DNA of 64,000 nucleotides from CBDHFQ01 sp965262565. Its GTDB lineage: Bacteria > Bacteroidota > Bacteroidia > J057. The translations under genes and the position numbers were made by a program. Location of the stretch: assembly GCA_965262565.1 (NCBI GenBank), contig CBDHFQ010000020.1, positions 186,001 through 250,000 of the forward strand. The letters run 5' to 3'. This document shows positions 17,694 to 26,023 of this stretch, piece after piece; the first letter of the stretch is position 1, and each line of letters starts with the position of its first letter. The notes under the pieces were generated by a model that was not told where the DNA came from, ran no database searches, and saw nothing but the letters and a program-made list of their open reading frames with translations.

Positions 17694-18623
17694 ATGAGAA
17701 AGTCTCAGATACTGGAAGATACCCCTTATGCTGTTGTATGTGCAGGAGGTAAGACTGGAAGTAAAATTGTTTCTGCCCTGTTGAACGCAGGAAAAAAAGT
17801 AAGGGCCATAGACATAAATTCTCATTCCCTCAGTTGGCATCAAAGAGAAGGGGCTGAAGTTTATTGTGGATCTTTAACAGATGCTGCTTTTATGAAGCAT
17901 GCTTTTTGGGGAGTTCAAGCTGCCTTTGTAATGATTCCTCCCGATTATAGTTCTGAAGATTACGTGGGATTTCAGAAAGAAGTAGCCACTATATTAACAG
18001 ATGCTATCCGATTTCAACACGTTCCTTATGTGATCAATTTGAGTGTGCTGGGAGCTGAAATAGATGCTGCTCCAAAGATTTTCCGTTCTCTTTATGAATT
18101 TGAGCAGCAATTGAATAGTGTTTCAGGAATTAATGTAATTCACATTCGGTCCGCATATTTCATGGAAAATTTACTCAGTTGGATGCATTTGATCCGGGAA
18201 TCAGGCATGTTTGGATCTCCTTTCAGGCCTAAGCTATCTTTTCCGATGATATCCGTCCATGATGTGGCGCGAAAGGTGTACCAATTGATGTTGCATTTAG
18301 CTTTTGAAGGAAATCAGGTATTCAGTTTGCTTGGGAAACAGCGAATACATATGGAACAAGTAAGTGCCTTACTGGGGAAGCACTTGAATATAGGCAGACT
18401 TCCATATATTTGGATTCCTTACAGGGACGCAAAAAGAACCATGCTTTCCAAAGGCGTAAGTAATAATGTAGCTGATTTATACCTGGAAATGTATGAAAAA
18501 ATTAATGAAGGCATCGTACTTTCAAATGTACTTCATCGGAGTCATGAGCCCATACAAGTGAGCATGGAGGAATTCATTAAACAAATCTTCCTTCCTATAT
18601 ATGAGCAGCAGATGGCCAGTTAG
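17694..18623 (+). CDS. NmrA-like NAD(P)-binding (atypical SDR) protein
   Basis: 309 residues with an N-terminal Rossmann motif (VVCAGGKTGSKIVSALLNAG, a GGxxGxxI variant) followed by VRAIDI and EVYCGSLTDAAFM, as in NmrA/HSCARG-like proteins. The catalytic Tyr-x-x-x-Lys of classical SDRs is not seen. C-terminal segments (IHIRSAYFMENLL, FPMISVHDVARKVYQLM) are typical for the family. It could be a redox sensor or an NAD(P)H-dependent reductase of unknown substrate, located in the cytoplasm. Two small membrane-protein genes follow on the same strand 41 and 53 bp apart and may be co-transcribed. Confidence 0.82.
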   Translation: MRKSQILEDTPYAVVCAGGKTGSKIVSALLNAGKKVRAIDINSHSLSWHQREGAEVYCGSLTDAAFMKHAFWGVQAAFVMIPPDYSSEDYVGFQKEVATILTDAIRFQHVPYVINLSVLGAEIDAAPKIFRSLYEFEQQLNSVSGINVIHIRSAYFMENLLSWMHLIRESGMFGSPFRPKLSFPMISVHDVARKVYQLMLHLAFEGNQVFSLLGKQRIHMEQVSALLGKHLNIGRLPYIWIPYRDAKRTMLSKGVSNNVADLYLEMYEKINEGIVLSNVLHRSHEPIQVSMEEFIKQIFLPIYEQQMAS

Positions 18624-18664
18624 TGGACGTTCTTAAATTACAGTGTTGAGTGAAATTCTTGTAA

Positions 18665-19018
18665 ATGATTGGAGTAACCGTTGTTATTATATTGAGTATT
18701 TCCCTGTTGCTGCTTCTGTTTTTTGGACCTATTAATCGTTTATCAAAACGAAAAGGGGAATTGTCGAGGAGATGGCAATTTTATGTATTACTGAGTTGGA
18801 CAGGTATTTGGCTATTGGAAGATATGATAGCTTCGGACATACTTGAGAAAAGTACTTATTTTTCTGCCTCTACTTTTCAATATTGGTATTGGGGGCTCAT
18901 TATTTTTACCCTGATCTGTTGTGGTATAGCGTATGGGATCATTTATTTGGCACTAAATCAAAAATCTGATATTGCAGGATGGGAAGATAAATTGAGGGCT
19001 TTAGGGAAAAAAGAATAA
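18665..19018 (+). CDS. Small membrane protein of unknown function (117 aa)
   Basis: A 117-residue protein with three hydrophobic segments (residues ~3-22, ~43-58, ~75-97) and a basic loop KRKGELSRRW after the first. No family is recognised. It resembles the next gene product in layout: first helix, a K/R-rich KG loop, a G-x-W-L segment and then another helix ending near Y..L-L. The two may be diverged tandem duplicates. It starts 41 bp after the NmrA-like gene. Confidence 0.6.
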   Translation: MIGVTVVIILSISLLLLLFFGPINRLSKRKGELSRRWQFYVLLSWTGIWLLEDMIASDILEKSTYFSASTFQYWYWGLIIFTLICCGIAYGIIYLALNQKSDIAGWEDKLRALGKKE

Positions 19019-19071
19019 GCCAGATTGTAACAACATTGTCGCAATTCCTTATTAATTTGTAGATAAATAAA

Positions 19072-19389
19072 ATGTATTCTATGCGATATGGATTAGTTAT
19101 GGGCTTGGTCGCTATCGTTTCCATTGTTGATATCATGATTTTGATATGGATGATGAATAACATAGGAGTGCTAGCCAGAAAAAAAGGACAATCTGTATGG
19201 CTGTGGCGCACTTATGCTGCGGGCTTATGGATATTAGGTTCAGCTGTTTGTATGATAACTGCGGTACCGGTATTAAGTATTATGAACCTGGGATTGATTT
19301 ATGTTTGGCCTTTATCTTTGGTAGGTGCTATTTTCGCTTACTTTTTAGTGTATTTAAGATTGGCCAGAATGCCCAACGTAATTAAGTAA
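19072..19389 (+). CDS. Small membrane protein of unknown function (105 aa)
   Basis: 105 residues with three to four hydrophobic segments (~6-30, ~46-66, ~72-95), a basic loop (LARKKGQS) and a WLWRTYAAGLWILG segment similar in position to FYVLLSWTGIWLLE of the preceding protein. No known domain is recognised. It ends with a short basic tail. It lies 53 bp after the preceding small membrane-protein gene in the same direction. Confidence 0.58.
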   Translation: MYSMRYGLVMGLVAIVSIVDIMILIWMMNNIGVLARKKGQSVWLWRTYAAGLWILGSAVCMITAVPVLSIMNLGLIYVWPLSLVGAIFAYFLVYLRLARMPNVIK

Positions 19390-19539
19390 TATGACGCTCT
19401 CATCAAAACTGAACATAGAGCATTGAATCACACTTGCTTGAGATAAAGTTAAGCATCAGATCCTGAGCATAAATTTATTGTGTTTATGAAAAAAACTTTA
19501 TGTTGTTGTTAATATAACCTAAGCTCTTCATCTCCCTTG

Positions 19540-19547
19540 TAAATTTG
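19540..19547 (+). promoter_or_regulatory. Candidate Bacteroidota -7 element (TAnnTTTG)
   Basis: TAAATTTG matches the -7 consensus TAnnTTTG used by the primary sigma factor of Bacteroidota and lies about 57 bp before the preferred ATG at 19604. No convincing -33 TTTG is found at the expected distance, so this is only a candidate. Confidence 0.25.
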
Positions 19548-19603
19548 GTGTACATTTTTATGTGAAGTTGTTCTTCTTGGCCTCACTGTTAACACTAAGG
19601 AAT

Positions 19604-21214
19604 ATGCGCTTATATTTGCATATCATTTTAACTATTAGTCTATCAACGTTTTCGTTGGCAGGCTGGGCACAGGAATTGAGTTTGGAGGAACAACTACAAA
19701 TCATGATTAACTCCAAAGATCTTATCAGGGATTTGGAAGAACTGTTAAACGAATTGGCTAATAGTGAGACAAATGAGCGGGAAAGAGCATTTTTGATAGA
19801 GACCAGTTACCAGGAAGGCAGAAACCAAATATTTTTTGACGAGGAAATTATTGTGGAGAATGACTTAGATCCTTCTTATAAACATATCACAGGAAATGAA
19901 CGTGATATGTCTATCAAACGTTATTTAAATTATTTTGATCTCTTTTATGAAAAAAGTGATTCCCTCTCCGTTTATTTTGAGGAGATAACACCTGTATCGG
20001 AGATTGCTAAGGGAGCTTATTATTATCTCCATATGGGGTTCAAGAGAAAGCTGCACAATAGACATAAAGAGGAGTTGAGTCATTACACCCCATCACAGCG
20101 AATAGCGGAGATAAGGTTGGAGATGATTAATAATCGCTGGATTCCGTATATCGTCAGTATTACTTATCCAGATTCCCTTAATTCCGAATCTACCTTGGCA
20201 GAACACATTCCTACTCCTTCTCCTGATAATGATGATCTTAATCCAGATAATAGCCTGATTATTGACGCTAGTGAAATGACTTCTGGAGAACTTACCAAAA
20301 TGGATAATATGCAGGAGGTAGGAGATGAGCCTTTAGGTGAGGAATTATTACAAGGGAAGAAGAATAAGGGGAGGATTCCTTCAGTGAACTCACTTATCGA
20401 CGAGGAGAAGAGAAATATGGGGGAGCAAATAACAGAAACAATAGAAGATCATACGCCTCTTGAACAGGGACATGGAGCCACCATCATTGACCCACCACTA
20501 ACAAATCAAAAACAGGAAGTCATCCCTGAAGCAAACAAACCTTTATCCCAAGACATTAACCAGAAAGTAACTATTGATCATAACTCACCAGGTAAAGAGG
20601 TGGAGCAAAATAATGAGCCTCAAACTAATACCACATACCAGCAGATCTCAGAATCAGCGAACCCCCCATCTGGTATAGACGAGACGATTCCTTCCAAGTC
20701 AGATAGTATGTTGGAATATGATGATTCCCAAGTGCTGGATGCCTCTGGGCAAAAGAACGAAGAACTGTTAGATCATTCTCACGATACAACACTAGAGAAT
20801 ATACCTGTAGATGAGGGAGTATCGGCTGGCCGTCCTTCTTTGAAGGAAAATGAGAAAATAATGATAGCTCCCGCTGAGGGAAATCAGGAAATAGCGATTG
20901 ATCCCTCAGACAAAAATTCGTCAGGGCTGAGTGAGGATTCTTTTCAATTTATCGCTCCCAGAAGGGCAGAGAAATTTAAGAAGGGGAATACGTTGGATAT
21001 AAGGTGGATAGGACCGGTGAGACTCGATATTCCTTTGACCATTGCCGTGCTGAACGATGGAAATAGGAAAACGTTGATCAGACAAGGAGAAAGAGCATCC
21101 TCTTTTTCCTGGTTGATTCCTAAAAAGCTGGAAAGCGGCCAATACAGGATTTATTTGTATCACGGCAACACGCAGGAACTGGTGGGTAAAAGTGATCCAT
21201 TTCTGATCAAATAG
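19604..21214 (+). CDS. Exported protein with acidic linker and Kre9/KNH-like C-terminal domain
   Basis: 536 residues from ATG at 19604, which gives a clean signal peptide (ILTISLSTFSLAGWAQ); a GTG 42 bases upstream is the longer alternative. Residues ~20-160 form a helical/mixed domain of a type common in Saprospiraceae-like genomes. Residues ~170-440 are a low-complexity acidic linker rich in Glu, Asp, Asn, Pro and Ser. The last ~90 residues (FIAPRRAEKFKKGNTLDIRW, FSWLIPKKLESGQYRIYLY) resemble the beta-sandwich domain of Ser-Thr-rich GPI-anchored (Kre9/KNH) proteins. No enzymatic motif is visible. Two further exported-protein genes follow on the same strand. Confidence 0.65.
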   Translation: MRLYLHIILTISLSTFSLAGWAQELSLEEQLQIMINSKDLIRDLEELLNELANSETNERERAFLIETSYQEGRNQIFFDEEIIVENDLDPSYKHITGNERDMSIKRYLNYFDLFYEKSDSLSVYFEEITPVSEIAKGAYYYLHMGFKRKLHNRHKEELSHYTPSQRIAEIRLEMINNRWIPYIVSITYPDSLNSESTLAEHIPTPSPDNDDLNPDNSLIIDASEMTSGELTKMDNMQEVGDEPLGEELLQGKKNKGRIPSVNSLIDEEKRNMGEQITETIEDHTPLEQGHGATIIDPPLTNQKQEVIPEANKPLSQDINQKVTIDHNSPGKEVEQNNEPQTNTTYQQISESANPPSGIDETIPSKSDSMLEYDDSQVLDASGQKNEELLDHSHDTTLENIPVDEGVSAGRPSLKENEKIMIAPAEGNQEIAIDPSDKNSSGLSEDSFQFIAPRRAEKFKKGNTLDIRWIGPVRLDIPLTIAVLNDGNRKTLIRQGERASSFSWLIPKKLESGQYRIYLYHGNTQELVGKSDPFLIK

Positions 21215-21408
21215 ACATTAACTAATTGAATATTTGGGATATACAGCTAAAAAATGAGTGAGGTATTTGTGTTTGTGGAAAAGATTATTTAGATATTGCA
21301 CACATATGCCGAAGTAGAGCGATAAAGAGTTGAGATGGGTAAGTTGCGTCCTTTCTACATTCTCAAATGTACTTAGTATATGTTTCATTCTTAACAAGAG
21401 AAAAATTC

Positions 21409-22512
21409 ATGAAAGCACTAATCGGATATTTGCTTTGCTTTGGAGTTCTGGTTACGGGTCAGTCGCTCATGGCCCAAATTCCCGACGTAATTATAGATGT
21501 GGAAGGGCAGATTCTTGTCCAAAATGAGGAGGCGAGAGAAGCCTTGGCCGGGGTAGAAATATTTGTAGAAAATAAAGCCTTCAAGACTGATCAGGAGGGT
21601 AAATTCAACTGTAAAATACCTTATTCTTCAGATAATCTGGAGTTAGATATTAGTCCGGGAGAATATAGAATACTTAAACCGCTGGAAGGGAAGCTTAATC
21701 TTTCCCCCCAGATTACGGTATTGAAATTAAAGATGTTAGTCGTGAGTGAAGGAGCTAGTCCTGATTTAATTAAAAAGGCAGAGGAACTGGAGCAGCGATT
21801 ATTACAATCTGAGAAGGAGCATAATTTAACAAAGCAGCAATTAGCCAGGATGAATGAGGTGCTTATTGATACCCTTGCTCATTTTGACCAACAACGCAAA
21901 GAATACTTATCCAGCATCGAGCAACTAACAAAAGAAAATGAGGAATTTGCAGAGCAGATAAAGGAATACGAAGAAAAACTGGCTTATCTCGAAAATCAGG
22001 TAGGAGAATTGACGGAAAAATTATATGTAGCGATGGAGGATAAATTTTTGCGTCAGCAAGATTATTTTAACAAAATTTCCGCTGATGTGAAAGAGTATCT
22101 ATTGAGAGCCAAGGATGTGCATGATTTGTTGCCAAGGGTAAGAGACTATTACACGATGAATTATAATCCTAAGCAGGAAGAGCCCTACCGGCAGACGATA
22201 AAGGAGTATGAAAAGATATTTTTACAAGTGAATAATCATTCTCAGGAATATCTGGAGGCGATAGATCATTATTGGGAGATGCCTCAAGTGTCGGATAAAA
22301 TGGAGCAATTATTTGAAACCAAAATTAATCAAATTCATTCAGCCGGAATTAAGCCTGCGCTGGATAGGGTAAATAAATCATTGACTCCAACTTACAATCC
22401 CAAAAAGGCAGGAAAAATTGGTGAAAATGAAGCGATTAGCTTATATCCACAATTGCGGGATTTAGAAAATGAAATTAATGAAAGCTTGGTTCTTTTAAGA
22501 GATGCTTTTTAA
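21409..22512 (+). CDS. Exported coiled-coil protein with carboxypeptidase-regulatory-like N-terminal domain
   Basis: 367 residues from ATG at 21409, which gives a good signal peptide (LIGYLLCFGVLVTGQSLMAQ); an in-frame ATG at 21367 would add 14 residues. Mature residues ~25-105 look like a carboxypeptidase-regulatory-type beta-sandwich (IDVEGQILVQ...ALAGVEIFVENKAFKTDQEG). Residues ~115-215 are a long coiled coil with heptad Leu/Glu/Lys patterns (LEQRLLQSEKEHNLTKQQL, IEQLTKENEEFAEQIKEYEE). The remainder is helical. This build, a small beta domain and then a long coiled coil, suggests an envelope structural or anchoring role, but no specific function is known. Confidence 0.7.
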   Translation: MKALIGYLLCFGVLVTGQSLMAQIPDVIIDVEGQILVQNEEAREALAGVEIFVENKAFKTDQEGKFNCKIPYSSDNLELDISPGEYRILKPLEGKLNLSPQITVLKLKMLVVSEGASPDLIKKAEELEQRLLQSEKEHNLTKQQLARMNEVLIDTLAHFDQQRKEYLSSIEQLTKENEEFAEQIKEYEEKLAYLENQVGELTEKLYVAMEDKFLRQQDYFNKISADVKEYLLRAKDVHDLLPRVRDYYTMNYNPKQEEPYRQTIKEYEKIFLQVNNHSQEYLEAIDHYWEMPQVSDKMEQLFETKINQIHSAGIKPALDRVNKSLTPTYNPKKAGKIGENEAISLYPQLRDLENEINESLVLLRDAF

Positions 22513-22563
22513 CTTCAAGATATTTAAGTAACACTATTTAACATTTACCAACTACATAATTTG

Positions 22564-23517
22564 ATGAGACCACCTATAACCTTTTATGTATGCTTAGCGG
22601 CCATTTTCTCCTTGTTAGGAGCTTGTAATCCGGATTGTGAGTCGATTACTACTGTTACTGCTGAGATTCAACCTCAATTCAGACGTGCGGGCGAAGAAAT
22701 TATGATCAGGACCGATCCTTCCGACTTTTTGAGAGATAGGCCCGTGTTTATTGCCGTCAATAATGGAAATGATCAGGAGTTTGTGGAGTTGGAAGCAGTG
22801 TTTCATGAAGATGCCGGAGGATGTGTAGCTAAGCTACCCGAAAATTTGGCAGAAACAGGAAACCAAACTCTGTTTGTAAAAGATGAGGATTGTGGTGGAT
22901 TTTTGCCATTAAATTCCGTGAGAGTGGTAGATGATTTATATATAAATAATAATCCCGAATTTTTTGTTGTTCCTTCTCCTCCGATCATTATTTTGCCTTC
23001 TCCTCCTATTCCTGCTCCTACAAATGTAATTAATACCTGGTTTAGCCCTGACAGACCTGCCTATTGTATTTGGTTTTTCCCCACTTTAGTAGCAGAATTA
23101 GATGCCAATGGAGATACCATTTGTGTAAAAGAGAGTACGAATCTTCTCGCAGGTAATTTTGACGATCCTGATAATCCTGGAACTCGTGAACTGAATTGTG
23201 TAGATGCTACTTCTTTTGATCATGCTAACATTATCACAGGTTCCATGAATGCTGCTACGGGGCAAGTGAGAATTTCCATAGACAGAACAAGCAAAGGATT
23301 AGGCGTAGAGGACTTTATCGGGAACTTTGTAGATCCGGAAGATTTACCTGAATCATATAGATCAGGAACTTTTTGTGATCCTGATGTTTCAGGCTCTGAT
23401 GAAACACCCAGACAAACCATTATTCTGTTAACCTCTGAGCTTACTGGAAGACAACTAATTCTGTATAGACATGTAGGAGGTACTCCTATCCCTGACAACC
23501 TATGTCCTCCAGAGTAA
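22564..23517 (+). CDS. Predicted lipoprotein of unknown function
   Basis: 317 residues from ATG at 22564, directly after a TTG that could add one residue. The signal peptide ends in a good lipobox (SLLGAC), followed by NPDCES. The mature part has an IPT/TIG-like beta domain (TAEIQPQFRRAGEEIMIRT...), a Pro/Ile-rich linker near residue 145 (PSPPIIILPSPPIP) and an Asp/Asn-rich C-terminal half with several Cys. No known family was recognised. It is the third exported-protein gene in a row, 51 bp after the coiled-coil gene, and a strong hairpin terminator follows. Confidence 0.65.
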   Translation: MRPPITFYVCLAAIFSLLGACNPDCESITTVTAEIQPQFRRAGEEIMIRTDPSDFLRDRPVFIAVNNGNDQEFVELEAVFHEDAGGCVAKLPENLAETGNQTLFVKDEDCGGFLPLNSVRVVDDLYINNNPEFFVVPSPPIIILPSPPIPAPTNVINTWFSPDRPAYCIWFFPTLVAELDANGDTICVKESTNLLAGNFDDPDNPGTRELNCVDATSFDHANIITGSMNAATGQVRISIDRTSKGLGVEDFIGNFVDPEDLPESYRSGTFCDPDVSGSDETPRQTIILLTSELTGRQLILYRHVGGTPIPDNLCPPE

Positions 23518-23606
23518 ATTCAATAAGGTTGGTCCAATGGTGATATAGATGGAAATTTGACAATGATCGGGGAATAGAACGTATCATTTCAATCAAAAAA
23601 TAGAGC

Positions 23607-23640
23607 GGGAATACCTATCAGATCTAGAAGGTATTCCCGT
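23607..23640. terminator. Bidirectional hairpin between convergent genes
   Basis: CGGGAATACC (23607-23616) and GGTATTCCCG (23631-23640) form a perfect 10-bp stem with a 14-nt loop. It lies between the convergent lipoprotein gene ending at 23517 and the barrel-protein gene ending at 23724. The flanking T content is modest, but position and perfect pairing support a shared terminator. Confidence 0.7.
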
Positions 23641-23723
23641 TATGCTTTGTATAAGAGATGTACAATCAAGAGGAAGGTGATCAATAGTGTAAGAAAAGGG
23701 AGGAGCAATATTTGACTTACCCA

Positions 23724-24746
23724 TTAAAATAACACTCTTCCACCCAATCCTACCAGAAAATAGGTTTCTCTCACAGGCCTTTGGAATAAATTATAGCTTT
23801 CAATCCTGAAGGGGAAGGTACCGCTAAGGGTGAAGTTCAGATTGCTATTTACTTGATATTGAGCACCTACAATGCCTAAGATTTGTTCAAAGCTTTTAAC
23901 TAATCCTTTATCATCAAAATTAGAGTCGTTGAAATTGATAGAATATGATATGCCTGGAAAGAGGGAGACAGGACCTAAGCGTTGTAAAATAAAGAAGCTG
24001 GCGGAAGAATTATAAATCCATTTATCCGTATTGAATAGGAATACATCGTTTTCCTCATCCTCCAAAGAACTTTTTCCGAACGCTGTACCATTAATTAAAA
24101 AATAGTAGAAGGTCGAATTACTTTCATTGAGGGAGATATAATAGGCAATATTTAGGTCAAAACTATTTCTATTGGCATTCAGAAATCTCTCTGTCTCTTC
24201 ATCAGTAGTAGGAACCAATGAAAAGCCAGTATTGATAGATAATTGAGGAACTGCTTTAATGGGAACAGCTCGGAAACGCAGACCTACTTCTCTCAATCCG
24301 TGGTATGTTTCGTCTAAGCCAGTGACGGTTCCTTCTCCCTCAGGTTCTGAAAAGTCAAACACCTTAAATGGAGAACTCGTAGCGGCATTATCTACTCTCC
24401 TTAGTCCATGTCTGATACGCAATCCAATATCCCAACGAGCAGTCTGAGAAAATCCGTAATAAGCCTCTACATTCGTATTGAATTCAGTCAAGCGGAAACG
24501 GTCAAAAATAATCGTGGAGGTAGGACTTTGGGGTCTTTCCAACCAGGTAGAAAATAGAGAAAAGTTGTAATTAACCTCAAATCTACCTGTTTGAAGAACT
24601 ACTGGAGACAAACCAGCGATAAAAAAAATTCCTTCATCTTCTAGAAGAGACGACTCCTCCTGAGCCTGTGTAGGTGTGGCAATAATACAGCTAATGGCTA
24701 TAAGAACACTCAGCAATTTAAGCTTGTAAGTAACATTCATTTTCAT
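23724..24746 (-). CDS. Outer-membrane beta-barrel protein
   Basis: 340 residues from ATG at 24746 (MKMNVTYKLKLL); upstream in-frame extension runs into the preceding gene and is unlikely. The signal peptide ends near TPTQAQ. The mature protein consists of alternating hydrophobic/polar beta strands with many aromatic residues and ends in a C-terminal strand (TYFLVGLGGRVLF) ending in Phe, as expected for a barrel inserted by the BAM complex. It resembles porin/transporter-like proteins of Bacteroidota; no substrate can be deduced. It starts 34 bp after the EAD11-like gene on the same strand and may be co-transcribed with it. Confidence 0.75.
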   Translation of the reverse strand: MKMNVTYKLKLLSVLIAISCIIATPTQAQEESSLLEDEGIFFIAGLSPVVLQTGRFEVNYNFSLFSTWLERPQSPTSTIIFDRFRLTEFNTNVEAYYGFSQTARWDIGLRIRHGLRRVDNAATSSPFKVFDFSEPEGEGTVTGLDETYHGLREVGLRFRAVPIKAVPQLSINTGFSLVPTTDEETERFLNANRNSFDLNIAYYISLNESNSTFYYFLINGTAFGKSSLEDEENDVFLFNTDKWIYNSSASFFILQRLGPVSLFPGISYSINFNDSNFDDKGLVKSFEQILGIVGAQYQVNSNLNFTLSGTFPFRIESYNLFQRPVRETYFLVGLGGRVLF

Positions 24747-24780
24747 AGGAGTGTGTTTGAAAAAACTGAATATAAGGATT

Positions 24781-25509
24781 TTATTTTCTTCCATTCCAAA
24801 AGAATCGGGTTTTTTCAGGATGGATAGTGTAGTACCCATTGAACGAATTACTATTCTGAAGCATAAATTCAAAATCACCGAAATACGTATCCGAAAGATC
24901 TACGGATTCCCATTTTCCTTTCATTTTGACTTTAGTAAAAACCAATTCATATAGCTTGAATTCTCCTTTGTTTCCATTTGAGTAGGTGATATTGGCTATA
25001 GCTTCAGGTTTCGTTTTATCGATTTCAAAAGTGAGTACACCTTTTAGTGTTTTATCACTCGTAGCTTCTATCTCTGTATTCCATTCTCCTGTCCATTCTG
25101 CCTGACCTATCGGACCCTGAGGTTCATCAGGTCGGGGATTAAAAAATATGACATACAGCACACCCATTAATAATATGAGACTGAAAATCAATAATATTCT
25201 ATGCCGATTTCGAAGAAAGGAAGCATTCTTATCCAAACCATATGCAGGAGGTTTGAGTGCATCGACAATCGCCAGTATTTCCTGGTTAAACTGATTATTA
25301 TCCAGATGATCCTCTTCATCATTGACCCATCCATAGCCTATTTCCTGCCTGTATTTTTTATAAGCAGTAGAAAGCGAAAATATTCGCTCCTGCAAAGATT
25401 TCGATTGTGTATGACTTAGCGCAAATAAAGTTTCAAGGGCTTTTCCATGCTTACCATCAGCCACAAATTGCCTTAATTCTATTTTAGCCGCTTCTACATC
25501 CATAACCAT
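24781..25509 (-). CDS. EAD11-like single-pass membrane protein with C-terminal beta domain
   Basis: 242 residues. Residues ~7-85 form a helical domain similar in pattern to the N-terminus of the STAND protein at 2164 and to effector-associated domain EAD11 (ELRQFVADGKHGKALETL, then ERIFSLSTAYKKYRQE and a final helix NQFNQEILAIVDAL). A transmembrane helix lies at ~103-123 (RILLIFSLILLMGVLYVIFF). Residues ~130-242 are a beta-rich domain (AEWTGEWNTEI...GVLTFEI...MKGKWESVDL...NGYYTIHPEK) with a lipocalin-like W-x-G-x-W pattern, predicted to lie across the membrane from the EAD. EAD domains are thought to recruit partners with a like EAD. No enzymatic motif is visible. The barrel-protein gene follows after 34 bp. 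Confidence 0.7.
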   Translation of the reverse strand: MVMDVEAAKIELRQFVADGKHGKALETLFALSHTQSKSLQERIFSLSTAYKKYRQEIGYGWVNDEEDHLDNNQFNQEILAIVDALKPPAYGLDKNASFLRNRHRILLIFSLILLMGVLYVIFFNPRPDEPQGPIGQAEWTGEWNTEIEATSDKTLKGVLTFEIDKTKPEAIANITYSNGNKGEFKLYELVFTKVKMKGKWESVDLSDTYFGDFEFMLQNSNSFNGYYTIHPEKTRFFWNGRK

Positions 25510-26023
25510 AAAATAAGGATTGAACTAATCCTGGTATTAGTGTATCAATAAGTACCACTAACAAACATAACTCCCCATATTATTAGAAATCTCTTTATTA
25601 AAGACTCAACAATAATATGAATAAAAATTTATATACTCAGTCCCACTATTGAAAGTACTGATACTAAGAAATATTTCCTAACGGCCATGTATAAAATAGT
25701 ATATCACTTTCTGGGTAATACACTTATTTCCAGCTTACTTACTATACTCATGATGTCCTTTTTCTCCCATTTCCCTCCTTTTGATCTCTTTAGTTAATCT
25801 TCTGGGTCAATAAATAAACAACTAAGCCACATAAAATCACCAATCGCACTTAAATCAAATCATTTTCAGTAGAAATAATCATTGTATGAATATTTCAATT
25901 GTATATTTATGATGTTATATAGTCCAATATAATGTAATAAAGTAGGTCTGCTTTAGCTTCTGGCTTAGGGAGATCTTTATTCATGTGTTAACACTAATCT
26001 CATAACCAAAACTTATCATATTC
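25510..26023. other. Gene-free stretch between divergent genes
   Basis: 514 bp of very AT-rich sequence between the EAD11-like gene (minus) and the galactose-oxidase-like gene (plus); it must hold both promoters. The only open frame of note is a 36-codon hydrophobic ORF at 25687-25797 on the plus strand (signal-like, LISSLLTILMMSFF), which may be chance. No tRNA, repeat or clear sigma-factor element was identified. Confidence 0.5.

Noticed and set aside
25687..25797. 36-codon hydrophobic ORF in the gap before the oxidase gene
   Set aside because: No supporting context or similarity; AT-rich gaps produce such ORFs by chance.
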